Shown here piece after piece: positions 6,492 to 15,461 of a DNA stretch of 17,605 nt. The notes under the pieces are model-generated. The model had not been told where the DNA came from. It ran no database searches and saw nothing but the letters and a program-made list of their open reading frames with translations. Numbering within the stretch: the first letter of the stretch is position 1; each line of letters starts with the position of its first letter. The position numbers and the translations under genes were made by a program. This DNA comes from Flavobacteriales bacterium. Lineage in GTDB: Bacteria > Bacteroidota > Bacteroidia > Flavobacteriales > PHOS-HE28. The stretch is from positions 1-17,605 of the forward strand of contig SSGN01000087.1 of NCBI GenBank assembly GCA_008016945.1. The letters run 5' to 3'.

Positions 6492-8830
6492 TGAACGTCG
6501 CTCCTTCCGCGGACACCATCGACCTGCGTGCGATATTCGGGAAGATCCGATCCCGGTGGTGGTGGTTCCTGATCACCGTGCCCCTGGCGCTGGCCGTGGC
6601 GATCGCCTACGTGAAGACCACGCCGAAGAAGTTCGATGTGGGGGCGGTCATGCTCCTGGGCAACAAGAAGCGCACCGGGTTCAGCGAGAACTCCGAGTTC
6701 ATCAAGGGCACTTCCTACCTCAGCAACAGCGTGGACCTGGAGGATAACCTGGCCGTGCTCACCTCCAACAAGATCATGACCAGTACGCTCCAGCGGCTGG
6801 ATTTCGGGATCAGCTACTACGCCACCAAGTACTTCCTCAAACAGGAGCAGTACGCCTACCCGCCCTTCTTCGTGAAGCTGGACAGCATGGCCATCCAGGT
6901 GATCGATGTCCCCATCGAGGTGGAGGTGGACCGCGCGGCACGGACCTACCGTGTGAAAGCCCAGGGCAAGAACGTGCGACTGTATAACGTGAAGACCCAG
7001 GAGGTGCTGCCGGAGTTGATCGAGAAGTACGAAGTGGACCAGGTGGTGCCGATGGATTCCATGTTCGTGGGCGACCGCCTGAGCTTCCGGATCAAGTTCC
7101 CGGAGGATCGCATGTACGACAAGAACACGAAGTACCATTTCGAGATCTATAGCCTTAAGGACCTGGTACGGGTGTACCGGGCCATGACCATGGCCGTGCC
7201 GTTGAGCGACGAAAGCAACGTGGTCAACCTCAGCATCCAGGTGGAGGTGGTGGAGAAGGGGCAGGCGTTCCTCAACAAGTTGATGGAGACCTACATCGAC
7301 TACGAGTTGGACAAGCAGCAGCAGAAGGGGCGTAAGACCATCGACTTCATCGACAAGCAGATCGGTACGGTTTCCGATTCGTTGCAGAAGGTGGAGAACA
7401 GCATGGAGCAGTTCCGTGGTGTGAGCGGAGGCATGATCAACACGGCGAGCACCCAGGATGCCCTGTTCCAGGAACGGAGCCGCCTGGAAGATGAGCGCTC
7501 CAACATCCTGAAGCGCCGGAACTACTGCTCGTCGGTCCTGAGCAAGATCCGCTCCTCGTCGGACCTGCGCAACGTACCGGCCCCCTCCTCGTCGGGGATC
7601 GACGACCCGGTGCTGAACAACCTGGTGATCGAGATCACCAAGCTTTCCGCCGACCTGGCCGCGCAGAACCTGAGCACCGGTGCACGGAGCAACCCCACGG
7701 TGATCGCCATGGAGCGCAAGCTCAACAACCTGAAGAGCTCCTTGGCACAGACCGCCGAGAGCCTGGTGGAGCAGGCGGACATCAGTTTGGCCGAGGTGAA
7801 TCGACGCCTGGGCCGTACGAACTTCCAGTACAGCCAGCTGCCGGAGAACGAGCGCCAGCTGGTGAACATCGAACGGAAGTTCAAGCTGAGCGACAACCTG
7901 TACAACTACCTGATGGAGAAGCGTGCCGAGGCCGGCATCGCCATCGCCAGCGACCAGGTCGACAAGTCCGTGGTGGACACGGCCCGCATGCTGGGCTTCA
8001 AACACGTGTCGCCCAGCAAGAGCAAAGTGCTTGGACTGGCGTTCTTCCTGGGGCTCTTCCTCCCTGTGGGGTTCATCTTCCTGCGCGATCTGGTCCGGGA
8101 CCGGATCGACAATGTGGAAGAACTCAAGCGCCTGAGCCGCCTGCCTGTGCTCGCCGTGATCCCCGCCAGCAAGCGCAAGCGGATCACCGCGGATGAGCCC
8201 AAGTCCTTGCTCGCCGAATCGTTCCGTACGGCACGGGTCAACCTGCATTACCTGAACGCGAACTCCGCGCGGCAGGTGATCGGATTCACCTCCTCATCGA
8301 GCGGCGAGGGCAAGACCTTCTGCGCCGTGAACCTGGCCACCGTGATGGCACAGGCCGGCAAACGGGTGCTGCTGATCGATGCCGACATGCGGCGGCCCAA
8401 CGTGGCGCGTATGCTGGAGTTGGCCGAAGGCCCTGGACTTTCCACCTGGCTCATCGGCGAGACCACGCTGGACAAGCTCATCGGCCGCACCGATGTGCCA
8501 GGGCTGGACGTGATCACCGCGGGGCCGATCCCGCCGAACCCGCTGGATCTGGCGGAAAGCCCGAAGATGGCCGAACTCATCACGGCGGTGCGGGGACGGT
8601 ACGACCAGGTGGTGATCGACGCATCACCGCTGGGGCTGGTGAGCGAATACGTGCTCTTGATGCAGTTGGTGGATGTTACCCTGTACGTGGTGCGCGAGGG
8701 TAAGACCGGCCGTAGCGCCCTGCGTATGATCAACGAGATGGTCGACCAGAAGAAGGTGACCAACGTTGACCTGGTCCTCAATGATGTGCGTAGCCGGAAC
8801 GATGAGGGCTACGGCTACTACACGAAGTAG
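6491..8830 (+). CDS. wzc: Wzc-like polysaccharide co-polymerase with fused BY tyrosine kinase
   Basis: A 779-residue inner-membrane protein controlling chain length and export. ATG 6491 shares its A with the preceding stop; a GTG at 6488 is an alternative. The N-terminal Wzz-type domain has TM1 at about 23-41 (WWWFLITVPLALAVAIAYV). A long periplasmic helical part follows, ending in QLPENERQLVNIERKFKL, and TM2 lies at about 513-531. The cytoplasmic kinase has Walker A GEGKT (605-609; Lys608), Walker A' with Asp630 and Asp632 (LLIDADMRRP) and Walker B with Asp710 (VVIDASP), the three signatures of bacterial tyrosine kinases. The tail carries only three clustered tyrosines (Tyr774, Tyr776, Tyr777), a small target for autophosphorylation. 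By analogy with E. coli Wzc, cycles of phosphorylation would govern octamer assembly and export. No cognate low-molecular-weight or PHP phosphatase is in the window. Confidence 0.95.
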   Translation: MNVAPSADTIDLRAIFGKIRSRWWWFLITVPLALAVAIAYVKTTPKKFDVGAVMLLGNKKRTGFSENSEFIKGTSYLSNSVDLEDNLAVLTSNKIMTSTLQRLDFGISYYATKYFLKQEQYAYPPFFVKLDSMAIQVIDVPIEVEVDRAARTYRVKAQGKNVRLYNVKTQEVLPELIEKYEVDQVVPMDSMFVGDRLSFRIKFPEDRMYDKNTKYHFEIYSLKDLVRVYRAMTMAVPLSDESNVVNLSIQVEVVEKGQAFLNKLMETYIDYELDKQQQKGRKTIDFIDKQIGTVSDSLQKVENSMEQFRGVSGGMINTASTQDALFQERSRLEDERSNILKRRNYCSSVLSKIRSSSDLRNVPAPSSSGIDDPVLNNLVIEITKLSADLAAQNLSTGARSNPTVIAMERKLNNLKSSLAQTAESLVEQADISLAEVNRRLGRTNFQYSQLPENERQLVNIERKFKLSDNLYNYLMEKRAEAGIAIASDQVDKSVVDTARMLGFKHVSPSKSKVLGLAFFLGLFLPVGFIFLRDLVRDRIDNVEELKRLSRLPVLAVIPASKRKRITADEPKSLLAESFRTARVNLHYLNANSARQVIGFTSSSSGEGKTFCAVNLATVMAQAGKRVLLIDADMRRPNVARMLELAEGPGLSTWLIGETTLDKLIGRTDVPGLDVITAGPIPPNPLDLAESPKMAELITAVRGRYDQVVIDASPLGLVSEYVLLMQLVDVTLYVVREGKTGRSALRMINEMVDQKKVTNVDLVLNDVRSRNDEGYGYYTK

Positions 8831-8844
8831 GCGGGAGGGCACCA

Positions 8845-10164
8845 ATGACCCAGTCGGCGGGATTCCGGAAATACCTGAACAACTTCTCCTGGTTGTTCGT
8901 GGACCGCGTGGTGCGCATGGGGCTGATCCTGGCCACCACGATCATCGTTAGCCGGTATCTTGGCGTGGAGCGTATCGGCCAGCTCAACTATGCGCTGGCC
9001 ATCGTCAGCATCGCCATGGTGCTCACCTCATTGGGTGCCAACGAGATCGTTGCGCGCGACTTGGTGCGGCATCCCGAGCGAAAGGACGAGCTGCTCGGAA
9101 GCACCTTCGCGATCAAACTCGCTGGAGGCATCGCGCTCAACGTAGGGCTCTTCATCTATGTCCTGGTGAAGGGCATGGACGCGTTCACCGTGCTGTTGGT
9201 CATGATCACGGCGTCGGCCGAGTTGCTGAAATGGAGCACGGTGATCGACTACTATTTCATGGCCCAGGTCCGGGGCAACGTGGCCGCCAAGGTCAACATC
9301 GCCAGCACCCTGATCTCATCGGGGTACAAACTGCTGTTGGTCTGGTACCAAGCACCGCTGATCTGGTTCGCTTGGGGCTACTTCGCCGAAACGCTCACCT
9401 ACACGCTGGGTTTCGTCTGGGTCTATCAACGCAATGGCCTTCGCCTCCGCAGTTGGAAGCCCCGCTGGCGCATGGTGCGCTACATCCTCGACCAAAGCTG
9501 GCCGATGCTCCTCTATGGCTTCGCCCTACAGGCCCAGCTGAAGATCGACCAGGTGATGATCAAGGACCTGCTCAGCAGCAGGCTTGGTGAGACCTTCGCG
9601 AACATCGAGCTGGGCCAGTATTCCATCGCGGTGAAGATGTTGGAGGCCATCGCCTTCATGCCGCTCATCGTGCAATTGGCGGTGGCGCCGGCCATCGCCA
9701 AGGCCCGGATAGTGGATGTCTCCCTGTACCACGAACGGCTCACCAACCAGTATCGGTTGATGTTCGCGATGTTCCTGGTCACCGCCATCCCGATGTACTT
9801 CCTTTCCGAGTGGGGCATCGTGTTGCTCTACGGGGAGGAGTTCCGCGAGGCCGGTCGGTTGCTCGCGCTCTTCGCCTTCCGCCTGGTGTTCTCGTACATG
9901 GGTGTGGCCAAGGGGAGTTTCATCACCAATGAGAGCCTGTTCAAGTTCTCGCTGATCACCTCGGTGCTTGGCGCGGTGATCAACATCAGCCTCAACGCCT
10001 GGTTGATCCCGTGGCTGGGCGCGCGTGGGGCGATCTGGGCATCGGCCATTTCCTTCTTCGTGAGCATATTCGTGGTGGATCTTTTTACGGCGCGCACACG
10101 TATCAACTTCCGCTTGATGATGAACGGTATGTTGACGTTCTGGAAATTGCGGGCGGCGAAATGA
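8845..10164 (+). CDS. wzx: Wzx-like flippase (MOP superfamily polysaccharide transporter)
   Basis: A 439-residue multi-pass membrane protein with about a dozen hydrophobic segments. It opens with the family-typical N-terminus FRKYLNNFSWLFVDRVVRMG and the pattern TTIIVSRYLGVERIGQLNYALAIVSI, where the first helices of O-antigen/teichoic acid flippases lie. It should turn undecaprenyl-linked repeat units from the cytoplasmic to the periplasmic face of the inner membrane. Length fits the family (about 400-500). The start at ATG 8845 is backed by a purine-rich Shine-Dalgarno-like GGGAGGG (8833-8839) at 5 bases spacing, uncommon in this phylum. It starts 14 bases after the wzc-like stop, in the same operon. 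Substrate specificity cannot be read from the sequence. Confidence 0.9.
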   Translation: MTQSAGFRKYLNNFSWLFVDRVVRMGLILATTIIVSRYLGVERIGQLNYALAIVSIAMVLTSLGANEIVARDLVRHPERKDELLGSTFAIKLAGGIALNVGLFIYVLVKGMDAFTVLLVMITASAELLKWSTVIDYYFMAQVRGNVAAKVNIASTLISSGYKLLLVWYQAPLIWFAWGYFAETLTYTLGFVWVYQRNGLRLRSWKPRWRMVRYILDQSWPMLLYGFALQAQLKIDQVMIKDLLSSRLGETFANIELGQYSIAVKMLEAIAFMPLIVQLAVAPAIAKARIVDVSLYHERLTNQYRLMFAMFLVTAIPMYFLSEWGIVLLYGEEFREAGRLLALFAFRLVFSYMGVAKGSFITNESLFKFSLITSVLGAVINISLNAWLIPWLGARGAIWASAISFFVSIFVVDLFTARTRINFRLMMNGMLTFWKLRAAK

Positions 10165-10180
10165 TGGAATTGGTGCGATC

Positions 10181-11173
10181 ATGAGCGAGTTCACCCCAAC
10201 AGCTCCGTTGCGGACCGCGGTCCTGCTCACGGCGTTCAGCCGGTACGACACCGCCTCGCGGGTGATGGAGTCCATTCGTGCGGCCAGGCCCCCCAGGCTC
10301 TATTTCGCTTGCGACGGACCGCGCAACGCGGAGGAGAAGGTGCGTACCGACAAGGTCCGCAGCCTGGTGGATCACGTGGATTGGCCGTGCGAGGTGCATA
10401 CCCGTTTCGCCGAGACCAACCAGGGGCTGAAGAAGGCCATGATCGGGAACATGGACTGGTTCTTCAGCAACGAGACCGAAGGGATCGTGTTGGAGGACGA
10501 TACCGCGCCGGTGCTGAGTTTCTTCTGGTTCTGCGAGGAGTTGCTGGAGCGCTACCGGAACGACCAGCGTATCTGGTGGATCCTGGGCAACAATCTGATG
10601 GCCGACCCGCTGGCCAGGCCCGAAGGCTCCTACTATTTCTCGCAGCATGGCTATGGTGCACCCTGGGGGTGGGCGGGCTGGAGGCGTTCCTGGGAGCGTT
10701 ATGATGGTGATATGCAGGCCTGGCCCAAGGTTAAGGACACCCCGGAGTGGAACGCCTTCTTCCTGAGCCGCGCCGAACGCCGCGAAGCCCAGGCCCTCTT
10801 CGAGGCCACATGGAGCGGGGCCATCAAGACCTGGGATTTCCAGCACGATTTCGCGCGTATCCTGCACAAAGGCATCACCATCATCCCGGAGTACAACCTG
10901 GTGCGCAACATCGGTTTCGAGGGTACGGGCACCAACACCGTCCAAGGCTTCGATCCGCGGAATGTGGACAACGCCTGCGACACGCCCTTCCCGTTGGTGC
11001 ACCCTACGGAAGTGGTGGTGGACGAACTCCGCGACCTGGTGTACTTCAATACGTTCATCCGTCCGCCGCTTTTCAGACGGGTGAAATCAACGGTGAAGAG
11101 CCTGCTGCCCCGCCAAGTGGACGAGGCGATCACTCCATTCCTCTCGAAGCTGCAGAAGAAGCTCGGGGGGTGA
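10181..11173 (+). CDS. Glycosyltransferase, GT-A-like (HlpA-type sugar transferase)
   Basis: A 330-residue soluble protein. It starts with a beta strand (RTAVLLTAFSRYDTASRVMESI) and has the nucleotide-sugar binding look of GT-A enzymes, with an acidic metal-binding candidate EDD at residues 105-107 (IVLEDDTAPVLSFFWFCEELL). The aromatic stretch GYGAPWGWAGWRRSWERYD (about 157-175) and the acceptor-side sequence GFEGTGTN are typical of proteins often annotated as hemolytic protein HlpA-like glycosyltransferases. It probably adds one sugar to the lipid-linked repeat unit on the cytoplasmic side. Donor, acceptor and linkage are unknown. It begins 16 bases after the flippase stop and ends 71 bases before the Wzy-like gene, so it is probably in the same transcript. 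Confidence 0.82.
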   Translation: MSEFTPTAPLRTAVLLTAFSRYDTASRVMESIRAARPPRLYFACDGPRNAEEKVRTDKVRSLVDHVDWPCEVHTRFAETNQGLKKAMIGNMDWFFSNETEGIVLEDDTAPVLSFFWFCEELLERYRNDQRIWWILGNNLMADPLARPEGSYYFSQHGYGAPWGWAGWRRSWERYDGDMQAWPKVKDTPEWNAFFLSRAERREAQALFEATWSGAIKTWDFQHDFARILHKGITIIPEYNLVRNIGFEGTGTNTVQGFDPRNVDNACDTPFPLVHPTEVVVDELRDLVYFNTFIRPPLFRRVKSTVKSLLPRQVDEAITPFLSKLQKKLGG

Positions 11174-11244
11174 TCTTCCTCCGAAGGCCGCCCATCGGAA
11201 AGGACGAAGCCGCATCTTTGTGAGGTCGTCTTAACCGCATCTCC

Positions 11245-12582
11245 GTGCTGCTGTCCAAGCGCAAGCTCATCAACGCCCTCTTCCTGCTCTCGTTCCCGAT
11301 CTATGGGATCGGCATGTATGTAGGGTATAAGTCGAGCATTTCGCAAGGTACCGTAGTGGCAGTGGCCGGCTTCCTGGCCATCATCTTCATCCATGTCTTC
11401 GACCTCATCGCGCAGCGCAGCGTTCGTAGCATGGTCACCGCCAAATACTGGTGGGGTCTCCTTTTCCTGATCTCGCTCATAGCGTCGATGTGGAAGGCCC
11501 TTGGCGAGCATTTCCCAGGAGCTACCATGGCGAATACCGTGGCGTACACCATCATGTTCCTGGCACCGTTCCATGCCGCCATCATCGTGCACATACGCAA
11601 CCGGGATCAACCCGATTTCGATTTCGCACGCATGGTGCTCATCAGCCTGTGCTTGTTCCTGGGCATCAACCTGCTGGGCGTGGCGGTGGGCATGCGCAAC
11701 GTGTTGCATCACATCGATGGTCGTCTCAACCTGCCATTCGTGCTGGGGATCTACGATGCCGCCCACATGCTGGCCATGATCAACCTCATGCTGCTGTTCT
11801 ACATGAAGGATCCCGTGAAACGCCCGGTGAGGTTCCTGGGCTTGCTCGTGTTCTTCCTGGTGAACATGGTGCTCATGCTGAAGGTGAACAGCCGTCTATC
11901 GTTCATGACCTTCATCCTGCTCATGGGGCTCTTCATGTTCCGTATGGTCGGCCGTGCAAAGCTGATGTTCCCGCTGTCGCTCTTCACCATGAGCCTCCTC
12001 ACCAACTTCGCACTGCTGGTCTACACCATCCTCACCCTGCCGTTCATGCAGGCCATCGTATCGCGGGTGAACAAGGAGGATGTCACCACCTTCAACAACC
12101 GCACCACGGTTTGGGATGTGGGGTGGAACTGGCTGGAGAAGGACCGCCACGGACTGCTCCTGGGCCATGGCTACCAGGGGCAGATCCACCTCAAGGGCTG
12201 GGATCACATTGCCGTCGTCTTCAATGTGAAGGACGTACAGAACGTTCACATGCACAGCACCTTCATGCAGACCCTGATCAACCAGGGTGTCGTGGGCTAT
12301 GCGTTGTTGCTGGTGGTGGTTTGGTTCACCTTCCAGTACTTCCGGAAGCGTTATCGTGAGGGGGCGTTGGAAGCGCCGCTGTTCGCCCTGGTGGTGTACA
12401 TGCTGTTCATCCTCCAGATCGATATCGTGTGTTACGGCAACGATTTCGGCAATGCGCTGCTGCTCTGTGTGTTCGCCATGGTGGTGATGGATCCCAAGCA
12501 CATCACCCGGAAGCCACGTGCCTTGGACGGAGGCCTCTTGGCGCCAGAGCCTACCGCAACACCAGGCGGTGATGCTGCCTGA
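11245..12582 (+). CDS. Wzy-like O-antigen polymerase / ligase family membrane protein
   Basis: A 445-residue polytopic inner-membrane protein. GTG 11245 is the start because the frame is closed by TGA at 11221 and the first ATG comes 23 codons later, inside the first membrane helix. About ten hydrophobic segments flank a large extracytoplasmic loop. Within and after that loop are the features of the Wzy_C/O-antigen ligase family: NNRTTVWDVGWNWLEKD (about 284-300), GHGYQG, and NVHMHSTFMQTLINQGVVGY (333-352), the HSxFxxxLxxxGxxG pattern. Between a flippase and glycosyltransferases, a polymerase is more likely than a lipid A ligase, but the two cannot be told apart by sequence. The last 32 bases overlap the tail of the convergent beta-helix gene. 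The C-terminus beyond about 425 is a Pro/Ala/Gly-rich tail of little conservation. Confidence 0.82.
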   Translation: MLLSKRKLINALFLLSFPIYGIGMYVGYKSSISQGTVVAVAGFLAIIFIHVFDLIAQRSVRSMVTAKYWWGLLFLISLIASMWKALGEHFPGATMANTVAYTIMFLAPFHAAIIVHIRNRDQPDFDFARMVLISLCLFLGINLLGVAVGMRNVLHHIDGRLNLPFVLGIYDAAHMLAMINLMLLFYMKDPVKRPVRFLGLLVFFLVNMVLMLKVNSRLSFMTFILLMGLFMFRMVGRAKLMFPLSLFTMSLLTNFALLVYTILTLPFMQAIVSRVNKEDVTTFNNRTTVWDVGWNWLEKDRHGLLLGHGYQGQIHLKGWDHIAVVFNVKDVQNVHMHSTFMQTLINQGVVGYALLLVVVWFTFQYFRKRYREGALEAPLFALVVYMLFILQIDIVCYGNDFGNALLLCVFAMVVMDPKHITRKPRALDGGLLAPEPTATPGGDAA

Positions 12583-15283
12583 TGGTGGCGCTGTGCAGAA
12601 CCACCGTGTAGTGTCCGCTTCGCAGGTCGGTGGGCAGTGGCACCTCGGTGGCACCGGTGGCCATCCGTGCCAGGTGCACGCGGCGGCCGCTGGCGTCGAA
12701 AAGCTCCACTTCCACCTCCGTGCGCATCGCTTGGGAGAGGAAGAGGGACTGGCCTTGTGACAAGGGGTTGGGGAACAGACGCACGTCCTGTTCCGCTGCT
12801 GTGGTTGCGCCCTCTTCCACCGCGGTGGATAGGCCGCAGAGGGGTCCATCCTCCTTAGCCAGAACGATGGAGCCGAATGCTCCCAGGGAGATGGCCTCAC
12901 TGTGGATACCACCGTTCACATCGCGCCAGCAACCCGTGAGGGGGAACTCGGCCGCGCTGTTCGTGGGGTTGGTGAAGAGCACATGGCGCGTGCGGGGATC
13001 CACGTTCTGCACGGTGGCCCTGTACAGCTCCACGTTGTCCAGGAGGTAGCTGGGCTCGTTGAAATGATTGGCGAGGATCATCATGCTGGGCTCGCTCAGG
13101 CTGCTCTGGAACAGGAGGGTGACATCGCGCCGCTGGGTGTCGAAGGGGATGTAGCGGGCGTAGATGGAGTTCGGGGTCGCGGCCTGGGACTGGCCTTTCA
13201 GGTCGGCGCGTACGGTGCCATGGGCCGTGCTCTGGATGCTGAACTTGAGCTCATACCAGCTGCCGCTCTGCACGGTCATCATGTTGTCCGTGCGCAGGTA
13301 GAATTCCGGCGATCCGGCATTGGAGCCGTAGGTCACCTTCGCGGCACCGTTGTCGAGGGAGCCGGGTTGGTGCTGGATCTGCCCTTGGGTGGGCCATCCG
13401 CTCCAGCCACTGGTGTTGTAGTCGAAGGTGCCGTTGCTGATCAGGTTGGCGCTGGTCCGTTCCACCACCTCCTGGGCGTTCTCCAGGTTCGGGTAGCGCG
13501 TACTTCCGGCCTCCTCGTTGCGCTCTGCGCGCCAACGCTCCAAGGTGTAGTTCTTCACATAGCCCCCCTGGGTGTTGATCACCTTGATGCTCAATTCCTC
13601 GTACGGGTTGAAGTAGCGGTTGTTGGTGAAGGTGCCGAAGTCGACCAGGTTGGTGCCATGCACATGGTACTGTTGCACACAGCGCTGTTCCTTGGAGAGG
13701 CAGTACAGGATGTTGCCGCTGTACACATCGTTGTAGTTGGGCACGTGGTAGGGTGGTGCGGCGTTCGGGCCGTTCACATTGCTCTGGTCCGTGATGCTCA
13801 ACTGGATGTCGTTCCCGTAAAGCACGTTGTCCCGGACCTCGAGGTTGGTGGACACCTTGGTGTGATCCACATGGATGCCAGCCGTGCTGCAGTCGAACAC
13901 GGTGTTGCGGCGCACGATGATGTTCTTGGTCACCGAGTTGCCGAAGTAGATGCCCATGCCGATCTGGGCGTTGATGAAGTAGTCGGCCGCCACGCTCTCC
14001 ATGTTACCTCCCACGTCGGAGATGATGTTGTCCTGGATCACGGCACCATCGGCACTATCCCAGTAGATGCCGCCTCCATCGTTCACGGTCATCAAGGCGT
14101 GGGAGATCCGGTTCTTCTCCACCAAGGGGTTGCCGCCGAGGAAGAGGCCGGAATTGCCGGTGCGCGTGATCTGATTACCCCGTACCACATTGCCGTTGCC
14201 CGAGACATACATCCCGTAGTAGCCCCAGAACGATTCCCCCATTCCGGGACGTAGGGCGATGTCCTCCACCACGTTGTTCTCCACCGTGGAGTTGTTGTCC
14301 AACAGGCCCATGCCGGAAGCATAGGTGTGATGGATGTTGTTGTTCGTGTACGAACCGTTGTTGCCATAGCTCCGGATACCGAAATAGGAGCGGTCGAAGG
14401 AGCAAGCCGTTACGGTGACGTTGGAGCCGGTGTTGTAAACCCCGGCGTGCTTGTGGTGCCGGAATGCGAGGTCGCGGATGGTGATGTACTGGCGTTGCCA
14501 GCCCACTTCCACCCCGTTCTCGTACACCGAGGCCAGCACCTGGAGGGAGTTCGGGTCGGCATTGTTCGGCGCATGGAAGTAGAGGGTGCCGGTGGCGGCA
14601 TCGTGGTACCACTCACCGGGGCTGTCGAGTTCGCTGAGTCTGTTCTGGAGGAAGAAGCCCCACCCGTAGTTGCCCGGGTTGTACACGATGGCCGGGAACT
14701 GGATGCTGGTACCCGTGTGGCCGCTGACCACGGCGTTCTCGTAGCACCAGTTGGTGCTGCGCAGGACGAGCTCGGCGCCGTTCCAATGTCCGTTGGCCTG
14801 GGTGATGCCACTGCTGGTGAGCTGTGTGGTGCTTGCGCTGTTCACGCGGAGCCAGCCGGTGTTCGGGAAGCGGGCCAACGTCATCAATTCCGTGCCCATG
14901 TGCACGTACTTCACCCCTTGTGCCACGTTCGCCTTCCAAATGTTCCCTTGGTGCAAGGTCCAGCCGGACACGTGTACAGCACCGGAGATCACGGGTAGGG
15001 CCCCGGAGCCATAGCTTCCGATCACGATAGGCTGGCTGGCGGAGCCGTTGCTGTTGATGGTGAAGTGCCCTGGATAGGTGCCGCCGCGTTCGAAGAGGAC
15101 CTGGTCGCCGGGCTGGAGCGCACCGTTCACCTGTTGCAGGCGGCCTATGGTGCGCCAAGCCGTGGCCGCGCTGGTGCCGTTGTTGGAGTCGCTGCCACTG
15201 GGGGAGAGGTAGTACGTGGTGGCGCCGATAGGACTGGCAAGGAAGACGGTGGCGAGCAGAATGGCGTAGGAGAGAGGGCGCAT
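12551..15283 (-). CDS. Secreted right-handed beta-helix protein with carbohydrate-binding-like module and T9SS tail
   Basis: A 910-residue secreted protein, encoded against the direction of the cluster. ATG 15283 gives a signal peptide (cleavage near residue 21, IGA before TTYY); a GTG two codons upstream is possible. The mature start YYLSPSGSDSNNGTSAATAW is typical of pectate-lyase-like beta-helix proteins. Residues about 30-560 show many helix turns of the form NNxI/NNVV (TNNNIHHTYASGMGLLDNN, VEKNRISHA, IQDNIISDVGG, VRRNTVFDC). Residues about 610-755 resemble a CBM4/9-like jelly roll (NLISNGTFDYNTSGW ... YLLDNVELYRA). From about 832 a T9SS type A sorting domain follows (VRLFPNPLSQGQSL ... 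LVLR). Such folds include polysaccharide lyases and mannuronan C5-epimerases; I cannot identify catalytic residues. Its place suggests action on the polymer made by this cluster, for release, trimming or epimerisation. Confidence 0.88.
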   Translation of the reverse strand: MRPLSYAILLATVFLASPIGATTYYLSPSGSDSNNGTSAATAWRTIGRLQQVNGALQPGDQVLFERGGTYPGHFTINSNGSASQPIVIGSYGSGALPVISGAVHVSGWTLHQGNIWKANVAQGVKYVHMGTELMTLARFPNTGWLRVNSASTTQLTSSGITQANGHWNGAELVLRSTNWCYENAVVSGHTGTSIQFPAIVYNPGNYGWGFFLQNRLSELDSPGEWYHDAATGTLYFHAPNNADPNSLQVLASVYENGVEVGWQRQYITIRDLAFRHHKHAGVYNTGSNVTVTACSFDRSYFGIRSYGNNGSYTNNNIHHTYASGMGLLDNNSTVENNVVEDIALRPGMGESFWGYYGMYVSGNGNVVRGNQITRTGNSGLFLGGNPLVEKNRISHALMTVNDGGGIYWDSADGAVIQDNIISDVGGNMESVAADYFINAQIGMGIYFGNSVTKNIIVRRNTVFDCSTAGIHVDHTKVSTNLEVRDNVLYGNDIQLSITDQSNVNGPNAAPPYHVPNYNDVYSGNILYCLSKEQRCVQQYHVHGTNLVDFGTFTNNRYFNPYEELSIKVINTQGGYVKNYTLERWRAERNEEAGSTRYPNLENAQEVVERTSANLISNGTFDYNTSGWSGWPTQGQIQHQPGSLDNGAAKVTYGSNAGSPEFYLRTDNMMTVQSGSWYELKFSIQSTAHGTVRADLKGQSQAATPNSIYARYIPFDTQRRDVTLLFQSSLSEPSMMILANHFNEPSYLLDNVELYRATVQNVDPRTRHVLFTNPTNSAAEFPLTGCWRDVNGGIHSEAISLGAFGSIVLAKEDGPLCGLSTAVEEGATTAAEQDVRLFPNPLSQGQSLFLSQAMRTEVEVELFDASGRRVHLARMATGATEVPLPTDLRSGHYTVVLHSATIRQHHRLVLR

Positions 15284-15345
15284 GGGCACGAGGTTCTGCT
15301 CCGTTCAACCCGGTACGGCATGCATCGGTTGCGTTGATCCGACGA

Positions 15346-15360
15346 ATGGCATCCTGCCAT
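15346..15360. promoter_or_regulatory. Inverted repeat in the divergent spacer
   Basis: ATGGCA (15346-15351) and TGCCAT (15355-15360) form a perfect 6-bp inverted repeat around TCC, midway between the divergent beta-helix and GT4 genes. It could be an operator controlling either gene, or chance. No promoter with both boxes was found in this 178-bp spacer. Confidence 0.25.
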
Positions 15361-15449
15361 CGACCGGCACCGACCTCCAGGGGCTGGGGTTCCACCCGTT
15401 CCTGTTGAAACCCGGCTGGGCCACCCCCCGATCGGGTCGTTGTCCCCGA

Positions 15450-15457
15450 TACTTTTG
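15450..15457 (+). promoter_or_regulatory. Possible -7 box before the GT4 gene
   Basis: TACTTTTG matches TAnnTTTG exactly, but it ends only 4 bases before the chosen GTG start. A transcript from here would be leaderless or would start within the first codons. No -33 TTG lies at the right distance. The inverted gene upstream means this pair of genes does need its own promoter. Confidence 0.25.
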
Positions 15458-15461
15458 GACG

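Noticed and set aside
6350..8248. 632-codon minus-strand open frame opposite the Wzc-like kinase
   Set aside because: The plus strand carries full Walker motifs and membrane helices; the antisense product is a His/Leu/Val-rich shadow without a domain.
12902..14254. 450-codon plus-strand open frame opposite the beta-helix gene
   Set aside because: The minus strand encodes a signal peptide, beta-helix repeats and T9SS tail; the plus frame is a Val/Gly/His-rich shadow.
15282..15461. Longer N-terminus for the GT4 protein from ATG 15282
   Set aside because: It would overlap the start of the divergent gene and add non-conserved, Pro/Gly/Cys-rich sequence before the first strand of the GT-B fold.
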